This document shows, piece by piece, positions 8,387 to 16,069 of a stretch of 47,712 nucleotides of DNA. Position numbers and translations under genes: made by a program. Source of the stretch: Mycobacterium asiaticum. Its GTDB lineage: Bacteria > Actinomycetota > Actinomycetes > Mycobacteriales > Mycobacteriaceae. Every line of letters begins with the position of its first letter. Position 1 is the first letter of the stretch. The stretch covers positions 1 through 47,712 of the forward strand of contig NZ_LZLQ01000140.1 in assembly GCF_001673315.1 (NCBI RefSeq). Reading direction: 5' to 3'. The notes below the pieces were generated by a model that was given only the letters and a program-made list of their open reading frames with translations, did no database searches and was not told where the DNA came from.

Positions 8387-8670
8387 GAGGGTGCGCAAGT
8401 TGTCCGGCGAGGGTGCGCAGGTGTACGGCGAGGGTGCGCAGATGTCCGGCGAGGGTGCGCAGATGTACGGGGACACGCCGCGGCGAATGGCATTTCACGC
8501 ACCCTCGTGCCTCTGTCCGGCGAGGGTGCGCAGATGTCCGGCGGGGGTGCGCAGATGTCCGCCGAGGGTGCACAGATGTACGGGGACACGCCGCGGCGAA
8601 TGGCATTTCACGCACCCTCGTGCCTCTGGACGCCTCTGGACGCCTCCGAAGGCCTCCGAAGGCCTCCGTA
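8387..8670. repeat. Nested tandem repeat array (21-bp units within 113-bp units, then 10-bp units)
   Basis: The aroE-peptidase gap (8370-8742) holds no credible gene. Units of GAGGGTGCGCAGATGTCCGG (period 21-22) start at 8387, 8409, 8430, 8451, 8522, 8543 and 8564. They sit in two 113-bp blocks (8409-8521 and 8522-8634), each made of three 21-bp units and a 50-bp tail. The tail contains GAATGGCATTTCACGCACCC, so the 21-mer core also appears inverted. Next come two 10-bp CCTCTGGACG units and two CCTCCGAAGG units (8623-8662). The spacing has no CRISPR-like unique spacers. Confidence 0.9.
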
Positions 8671-8742
8671 GCCCCCGCGAAACCCCCGGATAACCCCCGC
8701 AGCTGACTTGCGCAACCACAGCAGTCGATTAACCTGCGCCGC

Positions 8743-9165
8743 ATGCGGATTGCGCTGGCCGGCCTGGCGCTGACCTGGATGCTGGTGCTGAGCTGCTACG
8801 ACATCCGGCAACGACGGCTACCCAACCTGCTCACCCTGCCCGGTGCCACGGTGATCCTGGTCGGCGCCGCCTGGATGGGTCGCGGCCTCCCGGCGGTGGC
8901 TGGTGCTGCAGCGCTGACCGCGACGTATCTGGTGGTGCATCTGGCCGCCCCGACGGCCATGGGTGCCGGCGACGTGAAGTTGGCGATCGGCCTGGGCGGT
9001 CTGGCCGGCTACTTCGGCGTCGACGTCTGGTTTCTGGCGGCGATCGGCGCTCCGCTGCTGACGGCGGCGGTGATCGCGGTGTCGTGCCGTGCCCACGCGG
9101 TTCCGCATGGGCCGTCGATGTCCATTGCCACAGCGGCAGCGGCTGGCCTGACGCTGCTGGATTAA
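8743..9165 (+). CDS. Prepilin peptidase, short TadV/CpaA-type (A24 family)
   Basis: 140 aa, similar to Mtb Rv2551c (139 aa). An inner-membrane aspartic peptidase that would cut and possibly methylate Flp/type IV-like prepilins. The two catalytic aspartates are visible as D20 in SCYDIRQRRLPN and D77 in GAGDVKLA (GxGD motif). About four to five hydrophobic helices fill the rest. It lacks the N-terminal cysteine-rich methylase domain of full-length PilD, as in other Tad peptidases. No pilin or secretion ATPase gene lies nearby. It is 33 bp from aroC. Confidence 0.85.
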   Translation: MRIALAGLALTWMLVLSCYDIRQRRLPNLLTLPGATVILVGAAWMGRGLPAVAGAAALTATYLVVHLAAPTAMGAGDVKLAIGLGGLAGYFGVDVWFLAAIGAPLLTAAVIAVSCRAHAVPHGPSMSIATAAAAGLTLLD

Positions 9166-9198
9166 CTGGCGATCAGACGTACATGGGAAGATGTTCCG

Positions 9199-10407
9199 GT
9201 GTTGCGCTGGATCACTGCGGGGGAGTCCCATGGCCGAGCGCTGGTGGCCATGGTCGAAGGCATGGTCGCCGGCGTGCATGTCACGTCGACCGAAATCGCC
9301 GACCAACTGGCTCGCCGCCGGCTGGGCTACGGGCGCGGCGCGCGGATGAAATTCGAGCGCGACGCGGTGACGATCCTGAGCGGTGTGCGGCACGGCAACA
9401 CGTTGGGCGGACCCATCGCGGTGGAGATCGGCAACACCGAATGGCCGAAGTGGGAGACGGTCATGGCCGCCGACCCCGTCGACCCCGCCGAGTTGGAGAA
9501 CATCGCGCGCAACGAACCGTTGACCCGGCCGCGACCCGGGCACGCCGACTATGCGGGCATGCTCAAGTACGGCTTCGACGACGCCCGGCCTGTGCTGGAG
9601 CGGGCCAGCGCCCGCGAGACCGCGGCCCGCGTCGCCGCCGGGACCATCGCGCGGGCGTTCCTGCGGCAAGCGCTCGGCGTCGAGGTGTTGTCGCACGTCA
9701 TCTCGATCGGCGCTTCGGCGCCCTACGACGGTCCACCGCCGCGCGCCGAGGATCTGCCGGCCATCGATGCCAGCCCGGTCCGCGCATTCGGCGAGAAGGC
9801 AGCAGAGTCGATGATCACCGAGATCGAGGCCGCCAAGAAGGACGGCGACACCCTCGGCGGCATCGTCGAAGTGGTGGCATTGGGCCTGCCGGTCGGCCTG
9901 GGCTCCTTCACCAGCGGCGACAACCGGCTCGACAGTCAACTGGCCGCCGCGGTGATGGGTATCCAGGCGATCAAGGGTGTGGAGATCGGCGACGGCTTCG
10001 AGACCGCCCGCCGACGCGGCAGCCGCGCCCATGACGAGATGTACCCCGGGCCCGACGGCGTCGTCCGCTCGACCAACCGCGCCGGCGGGCTGGAAGGCGG
10101 AATGACCAACGGCCAGCCGCTGCGGGTGCGGGCTGCGATGAAGCCCATCTCCACCGTGCCGCGGGCACTGGCCACCGTCGACATGGCCACCGGCGACGAG
10201 GCCGTCGCCATCCATCAACGTTCCGATGTGTGCGCCGTGCCGGCAGCGGGCGTCGTGGTGGAGACCATGGTGGCGCTGGTGCTGGCCCGCGCGGTGCTGG
10301 AGAAGTTCGGCGGCGACTCGCTGGCCGAAACCCGCCGCAACATCGAGGCATACCAGCGCACGGTCGCCGACCGGGAGGCGCCGGCCACCCGGGCCACCGG
10401 AAGCTAG
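9199..10407 (+). CDS. aroC: Chorismate synthase
   Basis: 402 aa (Mtb 401, there named aroF). Converts EPSP to chorismate with reduced FMN, the last common step to aromatic amino acids, folates and mycobactin precursors. Family signatures are GESHGRAL at the N-terminus, GYGRGARM (about 49-56), the FMN/EPSP-binding RPGHADYAGMLKYG (about 114-127), RASARETAARVAAG and the C-terminal RSDVCAVPAAGVV. The GTG start has GGGAAG about 8 bases upstream. aroK follows after 6 bases, making this the head of aroC-aroK-aroB-aroQ. Confidence 0.97.
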   Translation: MLRWITAGESHGRALVAMVEGMVAGVHVTSTEIADQLARRRLGYGRGARMKFERDAVTILSGVRHGNTLGGPIAVEIGNTEWPKWETVMAADPVDPAELENIARNEPLTRPRPGHADYAGMLKYGFDDARPVLERASARETAARVAAGTIARAFLRQALGVEVLSHVISIGASAPYDGPPPRAEDLPAIDASPVRAFGEKAAESMITEIEAAKKDGDTLGGIVEVVALGLPVGLGSFTSGDNRLDSQLAAAVMGIQAIKGVEIGDGFETARRRGSRAHDEMYPGPDGVVRSTNRAGGLEGGMTNGQPLRVRAAMKPISTVPRALATVDMATGDEAVAIHQRSDVCAVPAAGVVVETMVALVLARAVLEKFGGDSLAETRRNIEAYQRTVADREAPATRATGS

Positions 10408-10413
10408 CCGCAG

Positions 10414-10938
10414 ATGTCTCCCAAAGCGGTACTTGTGGGCTTGCCGGGCTCCGGCAAGTCGACCATCGGACGCCGGCTGGCCAAGGCCCTCGGGGTGAGC
10501 ATGTTGGACACCGACGCGGCCATCGAGCAGCAGACCGGACGCACCATCGCCGACATCTTCGCCACTGACGGCGAGCGGGAGTTCCGCCGCATCGAGGAAG
10601 AGGTGATCCGCTCAGCCCTGGCCGAGCACGACGGGGTGCTGTCCCTCGGCGGTGGCGCGGTGACCAGCCCCGGCGTGTGCGCGGCGCTGGCCGGCCACAC
10701 CGTGGTCTACCTCGAGATCAGCGCCGCCGAAGGCATACGGCGCACCGGCGGCAATACCGTGCGGCCGCTGCTGGCCGGGCCGGACCGCGCCGAGAAGTTC
10801 CGGGAGCTGATGTCCAACCGCGTTCCGCTGTACCGCCGCGTCGCCACCATCCGGGTCGACACCAACCGTCGCAACCCCGGCGCGGTGGTCCGCTACATCG
10901 TGTCGCGGCTGAACACTCAGGTAGAGGCTGCGAAATGA
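10414..10938 (+). CDS. aroK: Shikimate kinase
   Basis: 174 aa (Mtb 176). Phosphorylates shikimate at O3 with ATP. The P-loop is GLPGSGKST (9-17). Shikimate-binding residues D34 (LDTD) and R58 (EREFRR) are present, as is the GGGAV loop near 80. The lid contains GGNTVRPLLAG with its conserved Arg, and the late RVPLYRRVA segment supplies the last shikimate-contact Arg. The ATG is 6 bases after the aroC stop, and the stop overlaps the aroB start as ATGA. Confidence 0.97.
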   Translation: MSPKAVLVGLPGSGKSTIGRRLAKALGVSMLDTDAAIEQQTGRTIADIFATDGEREFRRIEEEVIRSALAEHDGVLSLGGGAVTSPGVCAALAGHTVVYLEISAAEGIRRTGGNTVRPLLAGPDRAEKFRELMSNRVPLYRRVATIRVDTNRRNPGAVVRYIVSRLNTQVEAAK

Positions 10939-12023
10939 CAGACAACACCACGCCGGTCACCGTCGAGGTGGCCGTCGACCCGCCGTACCCCGTGATCATC
11001 GGCAGTGGATTGCTCGGCGAGCTCGAGAAGTTGCTCGCCGACCGGCATAAGGTGGCCATCCTGCATCAGCCGGTGCTGGCGCAGATCGCCGAGGAGGTCC
11101 GAACCACTTTGGCGGACAAGGGAGTCGAGGCGCACCGCATCGAAATCCCCGACGCCGAAGCCGGTAAGGATCTGCCCGTTGTGGGTTTCATCTGGGAAGT
11201 GTTGGGGCGCATCGGGATCGGCCGCAAGGACGCGTTGATCAGCCTCGGCGGCGGGGCCGCCACCGATGTCGCCGGTTTCGCCGCCGCCACCTGGCTGCGC
11301 GGCGTCCCGATCGTGCACGTGCCCACCACGTTGCTCGGCATGGTCGACGCGGCGGTCGGCGGCAAGACCGGCATCAACACCGACGCCGGCAAGAACCTGG
11401 TCGGCGCCTTTCATCAGCCGTTGGCCGTACTGGTCGACCTCTCGACGCTGAAGACGTTGCCGCGCAACGAAATCGTCGCGGGAATGGCAGAGGTGGTGAA
11501 GGCCGGGTTCATTGCGGACCCGGTGATCCTGGACCTCATCGAAGCCGATCCGCAGGCGGCGCTGGACCCCGCAGGTGAGGTGCTGCCCGAACTGGTCCGG
11601 CGCGCGATCGCCGTCAAGGCGAAGGTGGTCGCTGCCGACGAGAAGGAATCCGAGCTGCGCGAAATCCTGAACTACGGGCACACTTTGGCGCACGCGATCG
11701 AGCGCCGGGAACGCTACCAGTGGCGTCATGGCGCCGCCGTGTCGGTGGGCCTGGTGTTCGCCGCGGAACTCGCCCGACTGACCGGCCGCCTCGATGACGC
11801 CACCGCGCAGCGCCACCGCGCCGTCCTGACGTCGCTGGGCTTGCCGGTGAGCTACGACGCCGACGCGCTGCCGCAATTGGTGGAATACATGGCCGGCGAC
11901 AAGAAGACCCGCGCCGGGGTGCTGCGGTTCGTGGTGCTGGACGGGCTGGCCAAGCCGGGCCGGCTGGTCGGACCCGACCCGGGTCTGCTGGTGACGGCCT
12001 ACGCGGGAGTGTGCGCGCCATGA
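10935..12023 (+). CDS. aroB: 3-dehydroquinate synthase
   Basis: 362 aa, the same length as the Mtb enzyme. Converts DAHP to 3-dehydroquinate using NAD+ and a divalent metal. The NAD-binding GGGAATD lies at 105-111, with VPTTLLGMVDAAVGGKTGIN (129-148) after it. Metal ligands are provided by MAEVVKAGF (Glu), ILNYGHTLAHA (His) and WRHGAAV (His). The frame is open upstream inside aroK, but ATG 10935 fits because it overlaps the aroK stop (ATGA) and gives the family length. The aroQ start overlaps its stop in the same way. Confidence 0.97.
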   Translation: MTDNTTPVTVEVAVDPPYPVIIGSGLLGELEKLLADRHKVAILHQPVLAQIAEEVRTTLADKGVEAHRIEIPDAEAGKDLPVVGFIWEVLGRIGIGRKDALISLGGGAATDVAGFAAATWLRGVPIVHVPTTLLGMVDAAVGGKTGINTDAGKNLVGAFHQPLAVLVDLSTLKTLPRNEIVAGMAEVVKAGFIADPVILDLIEADPQAALDPAGEVLPELVRRAIAVKAKVVAADEKESELREILNYGHTLAHAIERRERYQWRHGAAVSVGLVFAAELARLTGRLDDATAQRHRAVLTSLGLPVSYDADALPQLVEYMAGDKKTRAGVLRFVVLDGLAKPGRLVGPDPGLLVTAYAGVCAP

Positions 12024-12457
12024 GCAATTCGACCGTGAACGTGATCAACGGCCCGAATCTGGGCCGGCTGGGCCAGCGCGAACCCGCCGTCTACGGCAGC
12101 ACTACTCACGACGAGCTGGCCGCCCTGATCGAGCGCGAAGCCGCCGATCTGGGTCTCAAAGCCGTTGTGCGGCAGAGTGACAGCGAAGCCGAGTTGCTGG
12201 ACTGGATTCACCGGGCCGCCGACGCCGGGGAACCGGTGATACTGAATGCCGGCGGTCTGACCCACACATCAGTGGCGCTGCGCGACGCGTGCGCCGAACT
12301 GAGTGCGCCGCTGATCGAGGTGCACATCTCCAATGTGCATGCGCGCGAGGAGTTCCGACGCCATTCCTACCTGAGTCCGATCGCCACCGGGATCATCGTT
12401 GGCCTGGGGATCCAGGGCTATCTGCTGGCGCTGCGCTACCTGGCCGCTACTCGTTAG
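12020..12457 (+). CDS. aroQ: 3-dehydroquinate dehydratase, type II
   Basis: 145 aa (Mtb aroD, 147). A dodecameric type II enzyme dehydrating 3-dehydroquinate. It shows NVINGPNLGRLG with the flexible lid Arg, AVYGSTTHDEL (catalytic Tyr), ILNAGGLTHTSVALRDA, and EVHISNVHAREEFRRHSYLS (catalytic His). ATG 12020 is chosen over the upstream GTG because it forms an ATGA overlap with aroB and matches the family N-terminus. The last 11 bases overlap the 3' end of the convergent membrane-protein gene. Confidence 0.96.
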   Translation: MSNSTVNVINGPNLGRLGQREPAVYGSTTHDELAALIEREAADLGLKAVVRQSDSEAELLDWIHRAADAGEPVILNAGGLTHTSVALRDACAELSAPLIEVHISNVHAREEFRRHSYLSPIATGIIVGLGIQGYLLALRYLAATR

Positions 12458-13232
12458 ATTTCTTGTGCGGCCTGGTCTCGTCCAGGTTGAGCACTTCGGT
12501 CTTGGCGTCGCTACCGCTGTCGCCGGTGCGGATCGCGTCGGTCTTGGTGTCGCCGCTGTGCTCTTGGTCGCGTGTGCGGATCACCTCGGTCTTATCCTCG
12601 GTGCCGCGGTCCCCGGTGCGAATCACCTCAGTGGGTTCGTCACGCTCCCGTTCGGCGGTGGCCACCGACGACGTCCGCTCCTGGGTCTGGCCGCCGTCTG
12701 ACTGGCGGGGGATCTCACCGGTGGGGTTGTCGTCGTCGCGAACGGCGGAGAACACGTCGGTGTCCTCTCGGTCATCCTTGGCCCGCCCGTGGTGTCGCTC
12801 CGGTTCCTTGTCGGCTTTGCGGTCGATAAGCCACCTGCCGAGGGCCACGCCGACGATCCCGAACAGGAACACCAGCAGCGCGGTGAACGCCGCGAAGGTA
12901 GTTAGCTCGTTGAATATCCCACCCGTGTAGATGCCTTTGTAGAAGATCGCGATGATCCAAGCGATGAGGCCGCTCAGCAGCCCGGCGACCAGACCGCCCA
13001 GCAGCCACACCATCGCGAGGTCGTCTCGACGATCCGGGTCTTCGTGGGCTCTGGCGTCGGCGCGCCCGTCGCGCAGCCCCCACACCAGCGCACCGGTCAC
13101 GAAGAGAAGCAAGAGCACAATGCTGATCAGGGCGGACTGCGTCTGCCACGCGTTGATCAGCGCCCCTTGAAACAGGCGAAGAACGACCATCGCGGCGGCA
13201 AAGACCAATCCACGCAGCATCCACTTGTTCAT
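12447..13232 (-). CDS. Conserved membrane protein with charged repeat tail (Rv2536-like)
   Basis: 261 aa with four predicted membrane helices (about 5-25, 33-52, 73-97 and 112-135) and a long charged C-terminal tail. The tail ends in about four imperfect 14-16 aa repeats: TEVIRTGDRGTEDK (201-214), TEVIRTRDQEHSGDTK (215-230), TDAIRTGDSGSDAK (231-244) and TEVLNLDETRPHKK (245-258). By position it corresponds to Mtb Rv2536, between aroQ and pepQ. The function is unknown; the tail is probably cytoplasmic and disordered. It overlaps aroQ tail-to-tail by 11 bases and is divergent from pepQ with 33 bases between starts. Confidence 0.85.
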   Translation of the reverse strand: MNKWMLRGLVFAAAMVVLRLFQGALINAWQTQSALISIVLLLLFVTGALVWGLRDGRADARAHEDPDRRDDLAMVWLLGGLVAGLLSGLIAWIIAIFYKGIYTGGIFNELTTFAAFTALLVFLFGIVGVALGRWLIDRKADKEPERHHGRAKDDREDTDVFSAVRDDDNPTGEIPRQSDGGQTQERTSSVATAERERDEPTEVIRTGDRGTEDKTEVIRTRDQEHSGDTKTDAIRTGDSGSDAKTEVLNLDETRPHKKSNE

Positions 13233-13265
13233 GGGCAGACAGCGTAGCGAGTACCGTCAAGGGTC

Positions 13266-14384
13266 GTGACACATTCCCAGCGTCGACACAGGCTGAAAGT
13301 CGAGATTGGTGCCGCCGGACTAGACGCGATGCTGGTCACGGACCTGATAAATGTGCGGTATCTATCTGGATTCAGCGGGTCCAACGGCGCGTTGCTGGTG
13401 TTTGCTGACGATCGCGAAGCTGTGCTGGCCACCGACGGCCGCTATCGCACCCAGGCCGCCCAGCAAGCGCCCGATCTTGAAGTCGCCATCGAGCGGGCCG
13501 TCGGACGGTATCTGGCGGGCCGGGCCGGCCAGGACGGCGTGGCCAAGCTGGGCTACGAGAGCCACGTGGTCACGGTCGACGGTATGGACGCGTTGTCCGC
13601 AACGCTGGAGGGGACCAACACCGAACTGGTGCGGGCGTCGGGCACGGTGGAGACGCTGCGGGAGATCAAAGATGCCGGGGAGCTGGCGCTGCTGCGGCTG
13701 GCCTGCGAGGCGGCCGACGCCGCCCTGGCCGACCTGGTCGAGCGCGGCGGACTGCGACCGGGCCGGACTGAGCGCGAGGTGAGCCGCGAGCTGGAGAATC
13801 TGATGCTCGATCACGGCGCGGACGCGATCTCGTTCGAAACGATCGTGGCGGCCGGTCCGAATTCGGCGATCCCGCACCACCGGCCCACCGACGCGGTGCT
13901 GGCGTCGGGCGATTTCGTCAAGATCGACTTCGGCGCGCTGGTCGCCGGCTACCACTCCGACATGACCCGGACGTTTGTGCTGGGCAACGCCGCAGACTGG
14001 CAGCTGGAGATCTACGAGTTGGTGGCCGCGGCGCAACGTGCGGGACGGGAAGCGTTACACCCCGGTGCAGAACTGCGCGACGTCGACGGCGCGGCGCGGC
14101 AGATGATCGCCGAGGCGGGCTACGGGGAGTACTTCGGCCACGGGCTGGGACATGGCGTCGGGCTGCAGATACACGAAGCGCCCGGCATCGGCGCGACCTC
14201 CGCCGGTACACTACTGGCGGGCTCCGTGGTCACCGTGGAGCCCGGCGTCTATCTACCCGGCCGCGGCGGTGTCCGCATCGAGGACACCCTGGTGGTGCCA
14301 AGCAGGGCGCCGGCTACCTCGCAAACCACCGGGCAGGCCCCGGAATTGTTGACCCGGTTCCCGAAGGAACTGGCCATCCTGTAG
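13266..14384 (+). CDS. pepQ: Xaa-Pro aminopeptidase/dipeptidase (M24)
   Basis: 372 aa, equal to Mtb Rv2535c. A cytoplasmic M24 metallopeptidase cleaving X-Pro bonds. The N-terminal creatinase-like domain is followed by the pita-bread catalytic domain. Five metal ligands are recognisable: Asp in VKIDFGA, Asp in HSDMTRTF, His in GHGLGHGVGLQIHE, Glu in VEPGVYLPG and Glu in VRIEDTLV. The GTG start lies 33 bases from the divergent membrane-protein start. efp follows after 15 bases, so pepQ-efp-nusB form a unit. Confidence 0.93.
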   Translation: MTHSQRRHRLKVEIGAAGLDAMLVTDLINVRYLSGFSGSNGALLVFADDREAVLATDGRYRTQAAQQAPDLEVAIERAVGRYLAGRAGQDGVAKLGYESHVVTVDGMDALSATLEGTNTELVRASGTVETLREIKDAGELALLRLACEAADAALADLVERGGLRPGRTEREVSRELENLMLDHGADAISFETIVAAGPNSAIPHHRPTDAVLASGDFVKIDFGALVAGYHSDMTRTFVLGNAADWQLEIYELVAAAQRAGREALHPGAELRDVDGAARQMIAEAGYGEYFGHGLGHGVGLQIHEAPGIGATSAGTLLAGSVVTVEPGVYLPGRGGVRIEDTLVVPSRAPATSQTTGQAPELLTRFPKELAIL

Positions 14385-14399
14385 GAGATGTAGAAGAAC

Positions 14400-14963
14400 G
14401 TGGCGACCACTGCTGACTTCAAGAACGGACTTGTCCTGGTCATCGACGGCCAGCTGTGGACTATCACCGAGTTCCAACACGTCAAACCCGGCAAGGGGCC
14501 GGCGTTCGTGCGGACCAAGCTCAAGAACGTTTTGTCGGGCAAGGTCGTCGACAAGACCTACAACGCCGGGGTCAAGGTCGACACCGCCACCGTCGACCGG
14601 CGCGACACCACCTATCTGTACCGCGACGGCTCGGACTTCGTGTTCATGGACAGCGAGGACTACGAGCAACACCCGCTGCCGGAAGAGTTGGTCGGCGACG
14701 CCGCCCGGTTCCTGCTGGAAGGCCTGCCCGTGCAGGTGGCCTTCCACAACGGCGCGCCGCTGTACCTCGAACTGCCGGTATCGGTCGAACTGGTCGTCTC
14801 CCACACCGAGCCGGGCCTGCAGGGCGATCGGTCCAGCGCGGGCACCAAGCCCGCCACGGTGGAGACGGGTGCAGAGATTCAGGTGCCGCTGTTCATCAAC
14901 ACCGGCGACAAGCTCAAGGTGGACACCCGCGACGGCAGCTACCTGGGGCGGGTCAACACCTGA
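14400..14963 (+). CDS. efp: Translation elongation factor P
   Basis: 187 aa, full length for EF-P, which relieves ribosome stalling at polyproline stretches by entering the E site. It has an N-terminal KOW-like domain (1-65) and two OB domains. The tip loop reads KPGKGPAFVR with K32 at the apex; the palindromic PGKGP loop is typical of actinobacteria, where the Lys is reported to act unmodified. The C-terminal GDKLKVDTRDGSYLGRV is the family signature. The GTG start is preceded by GGAG about 12-16 bases upstream. nusB starts one base after the stop. Confidence 0.97.
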   Translation: MATTADFKNGLVLVIDGQLWTITEFQHVKPGKGPAFVRTKLKNVLSGKVVDKTYNAGVKVDTATVDRRDTTYLYRDGSDFVFMDSEDYEQHPLPEELVGDAARFLLEGLPVQVAFHNGAPLYLELPVSVELVVSHTEPGLQGDRSSAGTKPATVETGAEIQVPLFINTGDKLKVDTRDGSYLGRVNT

Positions 14964-14964
14964 C

Positions 14965-15468
14965 ATGCCTGACGAGCCCAAACCGTCAAAACAGGGCCGG
15001 CGGTCGCAACCGCTGAAGGGCCGGCACAATGCGCGCAAGCGCGCCGTGGACCTGCTGTTCGAGGCAGAAGCCCGCGGGATGAGTCCGGTCGACTTGGTCG
15101 AGGTGCGTACCGCGCTCGCCGAATCCAACCCGGATGTGGCGCCGCTGCATCCCTACACGGCCGGCGTCGCCCGCGGCGTCACCGAGCACGCCGCCCACGT
15201 CGACGAGCTGATCACCTCCCACCTGCAGGCGTGGACGCTGGACCGGCTGCCTGCGGTGGATCGCGCGATCCTGCGCGTGGCGGTGTGGGAGTTGCTCTAT
15301 GCCGACGACGTGCCCGAGCCGGTCGCTGTCGACGAGGCGGTGGAGCTGGCCAAAGAGCTGTCCACCGACGACTCGCCCGGCTTCGTCAACGGTGTGCTGG
15401 GTCAGGTGATGCTGGTGACCCCGCAGATCCGCGCTGCGACACAGGCGGTGCGTGGAGCGGGTTCATGA
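14965..15468 (+). CDS. nusB: Transcription antitermination factor NusB
   Basis: 167 aa (Mtb 156; the extra length is N-terminal). An all-helical RNA-binding protein that, with NusE/S10, binds boxA of rRNA operons. Family segments are RHNARKRAVDLLFEAEARG, the central LDRLPAVDRAILRVAVWELL and the C-terminal VDEAVELAKELSTDDSPGFVNGVLG. ATG 14965, one base after the efp stop, is the first start that excludes an unrelated upstream reading. The stop overlaps the next gene as ATGA. Confidence 0.95.
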   Translation: MPDEPKPSKQGRRSQPLKGRHNARKRAVDLLFEAEARGMSPVDLVEVRTALAESNPDVAPLHPYTAGVARGVTEHAAHVDELITSHLQAWTLDRLPAVDRAILRVAVWELLYADDVPEPVAVDEAVELAKELSTDDSPGFVNGVLGQVMLVTPQIRAATQAVRGAGS

Positions 15469-15875
15469 CCCGGCTGGAGCTACGTGTCGTCATAGCGGTG
15501 TTGGCGGCCGTGTCGGTGGTGGTCGGCGCCGTCATCAGCGCCGCATTCGGGTGGACCATCATGGCTTCGGTGCTGGCGATCCTGGCCCTCGGTGTGGGCG
15601 CGCTGGTGTATCACACGATCGAACGCCTCATCCTGGCTCGCCGGATCAGTACTGTGCGTACCGCGGCCAAGCCGTTGCAGCCGCTGCTGCCCGTCATGGC
15701 CGCCATCATGGGCCTCACCCAGGGCGTGGTCCGATCACTCGGTGACGTCACCGACTTACCCGGACGGCGCTGGGAGCTGCCGCAACTGCCGATGCTGAAG
15801 TGGGTCGAGAACTCGCTGGGCAATCGCGGCGACAAGCAGATCATCGAGCCCGACGAGGAGTCGGACGACGACTGA
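15465..15875 (+). CDS. Small membrane protein (Rv2532c-like)
   Basis: 136 aa with two closely spaced hydrophobic segments (about 7-27 and 28-48: VVIAVLAAVSVVVGAVISAA, then WTIMASVLAILALGVGALVY). These are followed by a basic region and an acidic end (EPDEESDDD). The position after nusB matches Mtb Rv2532c. The function is unknown. ATG 15465 overlaps the nusB stop (ATGA), implying coupled translation. Confidence 0.75.
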   Translation: MTRLELRVVIAVLAAVSVVVGAVISAAFGWTIMASVLAILALGVGALVYHTIERLILARRISTVRTAAKPLQPLLPVMAAIMGLTQGVVRSLGDVTDLPGRRWELPQLPMLKWVENSLGNRGDKQIIEPDEESDDD

Positions 15876-16069
15876 CCCGCCGGGTCGAACTCCCTCGCCC
15901 GAAATCATCGCGCTTTGCCCGCGGGCACGACACAATGGCCGTTGGTTGCCAACGGAAAGCTGTCGAACGTGAAGTCACTCAACGCCGCGCCCGGACTCGC
16001 ATCCGCCGCGACGGCATGTCCGTCTTTCCGCGATGCTGACGAACTGCACCGATGCCGAAGGGTGACGAC

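Noticed and set aside
8409..8634. Possible CRISPR array
   Set aside because: The 21-bp units are directly adjacent with no unique spacers, and no cas genes are present.
8391..8719. Repetitive open frames in both strands of the aroE-peptidase gap
   Set aside because: They exist only because 21-bp units are a multiple of three; no ribosome site, and no similarity to a protein family.
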